Source: Pseudomonadota bacterium
GTDB lineage: Bacteria; Pseudomonadota; Alphaproteobacteria; Sphingomonadales; Sphingomonadaceae
Assembly: GCA_023432995.1 (NCBI GenBank)
Contig: JAEZES010000310.1
Span: 1-16,419, forward strand
Direction of reading: 5' to 3'
Length of the DNA stretch: 16,419 nucleotides
Each line of letters starts with the position of its first letter. Positions within the stretch are counted from its first letter, which is position 1. Positions 15,117-16,419 of this stretch are shown piece after piece. The position numbers and the translations under genes are program-made. A model generated the notes under the pieces. The model was not told the DNA's origin. It saw nothing but the letters and a program-made list of their open reading frames with translations, and did no database searches.

Positions 15117-16277
15117 ATGCAGCTTTCCGACTACGGCATGTCACGCGAGCGTGGCTTCCTCTCGCCTTACGAAATCGACGAAGTCTTCCTGCCGACCCGC
15201 TTCGACGAGGTGATCGACACCGCCGAGCGGCTGGCCGACCTGCTGACCACCGGGCGCGTGCGCTACTGGCTCGACCGGTTGCCCGAGCCGGACATGACCC
15301 GCTGGGCGGTCGACGCGCCCGACGAGCAGGTGCGCACGATGATGGTGCACTACAGCTTCCTGGTGCAGGCCTACGTGTGGGGCGAGCCGGCCCCGCCCGC
15401 GCGGTTGCCGGCCAACCTCGCCCGGCCGATCGTCGCGCTCGCCGACCGGCTCGGCCAGGCGCCGCTGCTGCCCTACTCGGCCTACGTGCTCGACAACTGG
15501 GCGCGGATCGACAAGGCCGGTCCGGTTTCGCTCGACAACATCCGCATGGTGCAGAACTTCCTCGGCGGGGCCGACGAGAGCTGGTTCGTGATGATCCACG
15601 TGGCGATCGAGGCCGAGGCCGGCGTGCTGGTCGACAACGCGGTCGAACTGGTCGCGGCGGCAGCGCGCGAGGACGCCGACGCGTGCGAGGCGCTGCTCGC
15701 CGGGATGGATATCGCCTGGGAGCGGATCTACGCGGTGTTCAAGCGCATGACCGAGCGCTGCGATCCGTACATCTACTTCCACCGCGTGCGGCCCTACATC
15801 CACGGCTGGGCCAACAACCCCGCGCTCGGCGAGGGACTGGTCTACGAGGGCGTCGACAAGTTCGCCGGCAGGCCGCAGGCGTTCCGTGGGCAGACCGGCT
15901 CGCAGAGCTCGATCGTCCCGGCGATGGACGCGCTGTTCGGCGTGCGCCACAGCGCCGATCCGCTGAAGACCTTCCTCGACGAGCTGCACCACTACCGGCC
16001 GGTCGCCCACCGCCGGTTCATCGAGGACCTCGCGGCGCGCTCGACGCTGCGCGAATTCGTCACCCGGAGCAACTCGCCCGCGCTGCGCGACGCCTTCAAC
16101 GCCTGCCTCGAGCAGGTCGCGCGCTTCCGCACGCGGCATCTCGAGTACGCGGCAAGCTACATCAACAAGCAGGCGGGCTCGATACCCGGCAACGACCCCG
16201 ACGTCGGCACCGGTGGCACGCCGTTCATGAAGTACCTCAAGAAACACCGGGACGAGAACCGGGCGCAGGTCGTCTGA
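15117..16277 (+). CDS. Indoleamine 2,3-dioxygenase-like haem protein
   Basis: Resembles the indoleamine 2,3-dioxygenase (IDO) superfamily, haem enzymes that open the indole ring of tryptophan to N-formylkynurenine, and which also includes PrnB. Visible family features are FLGGADESWFVMIHVAIEA (148-166), FRGQTGSQSSIVPAMDALFG (256-275), the probable proximal haem histidine H341 in FRTRHLEYAASYI and the GTGGTPFMKYLKKHR tail (364-378). The 386-residue length is near that of human IDO1. I chose the ATG at 15117 because GGCGGA lies 7 bases upstream; the ATG at 15102 lacks a ribosome binding site. No kynurenine pathway gene is in the window. Tryptophan is the default substrate by family, but another indole compound is possible. 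Confidence 0.87.
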   Translation: MQLSDYGMSRERGFLSPYEIDEVFLPTRFDEVIDTAERLADLLTTGRVRYWLDRLPEPDMTRWAVDAPDEQVRTMMVHYSFLVQAYVWGEPAPPARLPANLARPIVALADRLGQAPLLPYSAYVLDNWARIDKAGPVSLDNIRMVQNFLGGADESWFVMIHVAIEAEAGVLVDNAVELVAAAAREDADACEALLAGMDIAWERIYAVFKRMTERCDPYIYFHRVRPYIHGWANNPALGEGLVYEGVDKFAGRPQAFRGQTGSQSSIVPAMDALFGVRHSADPLKTFLDELHHYRPVAHRRFIEDLAARSTLREFVTRSNSPALRDAFNACLEQVARFRTRHLEYAASYINKQAGSIPGNDPDVGTGGTPFMKYLKKHRDENRAQVV

Positions 16278-16295
16278 TGCCCGGTCCGTCGCAGG

Positions 16296-16419
16296 TCAGC
16301 AGCGGTCGCGGTACTCGCGGCCGTTGCGGTCGCGGTAGTAGCACCAGTCGCCGTCCTTGCGGATCAGCGTCCCGCCAAGCGCGCCGGCAGCGGCGCCGAC
16401 CGCCGCGGCGGTGCCGATG
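16296..16419 (-). CDS. Small glycine-zipper protein, C-terminal part (5' end outside window)
   Basis: The last 40 codons of a minus-strand gene are present. They begin with a Gly/Ala-rich stretch (GTAAAVGAAAGALGG) typical of glycine-zipper membrane segments, as in 17-kDa surface antigen-like proteins, followed by a tail LIRKDGDWCYYRDRNGREYRDRC that is cut here at the stop (residues described, cysteines at both ends of the tail). Proteins with this layout are usually small, exported and of unknown function. It converges with the IDO-like gene, with 18 bp between stops. Confidence 0.7.
   Translation of the reverse strand, partial: IGTAAAVGAAAGALGGTLIRKDGDWCYYRDRNGREYRDRC

Overview
The window is high-GC chromosomal DNA, roughly two thirds G+C by eye, from an alphaproteobacterium, most likely a member of Sphingomonadales (sphingomonad or erythrobacter type). 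The pointers are a PhaR polyhydroxyalkanoate regulator with TGC-type operator sequence, an alphaproteobacterial RpoH-type promoter in front of dnaK, a RadA-CvpA-NifU-like gene order, and a small HExxH protein of the kind called 'vgr-related' in sphingomonads. I see no phage, IS, CRISPR, tRNA or rRNA. The content is mainly ordinary housekeeping and envelope genes, and I found no convincing new multi-gene system.

Positions 1-6252, minus strand. The transcript order is radA, cvpA, a NifU/SufU-like Fe-S scaffold, an MHS-type MFS transporter and alr. These are packed with gaps of 11-29 bp or a 14-bp overlap and read as one operon. After a short gap full of TGC/GCA boxes comes phaR, probably autoregulated. 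phaR is followed by two palindromes, each with a T-tract, that look like intrinsic terminators but may also be a dispersed repeat. The 5' part of a prolyl-tRNA synthetase gene of the archaeal/eukaryotic-like type then runs off the left edge.

Positions 6253-8539. A divergent intergenic region separates radA from a Tat-exported PhoD-type phosphatase on the plus strand. It converges on the next cluster with 19 bp between stop codons.

Positions 8540-12619, minus strand. The order is dnaK, dnaJ and an exported metallo-beta-lactamase-fold hydrolase. dnaK has a very good sigma-32 promoter. The dnaK-dnaJ gap holds a strong stem-loop, and the dnaJ-hydrolase gap holds a perfect 8-bp stem next to the hydrolase ribosome binding site.

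Positions 12787-16277, plus strand. Diverging from dnaK are a PCu(A)C-type copper-binding lipoprotein, an HExxH protein that seems to lack a standard start codon, an isochorismatase-type cysteine hydrolase and a PH-domain membrane protein, all apparently one operon. An indoleamine 2,3-dioxygenase-like haem protein with its own possible promoter follows. The right edge cuts a small glycine-zipper protein gene on the minus strand.

The best leads are in control signals and gene boundaries: the back-to-back dnaK/copper-lipoprotein promoters with a perfect palindrome, the phaR operator cluster, the possible CTG start at 13242, the paired palindromic repeats, and the alternative hairpins at the 3' end of dnaJ.
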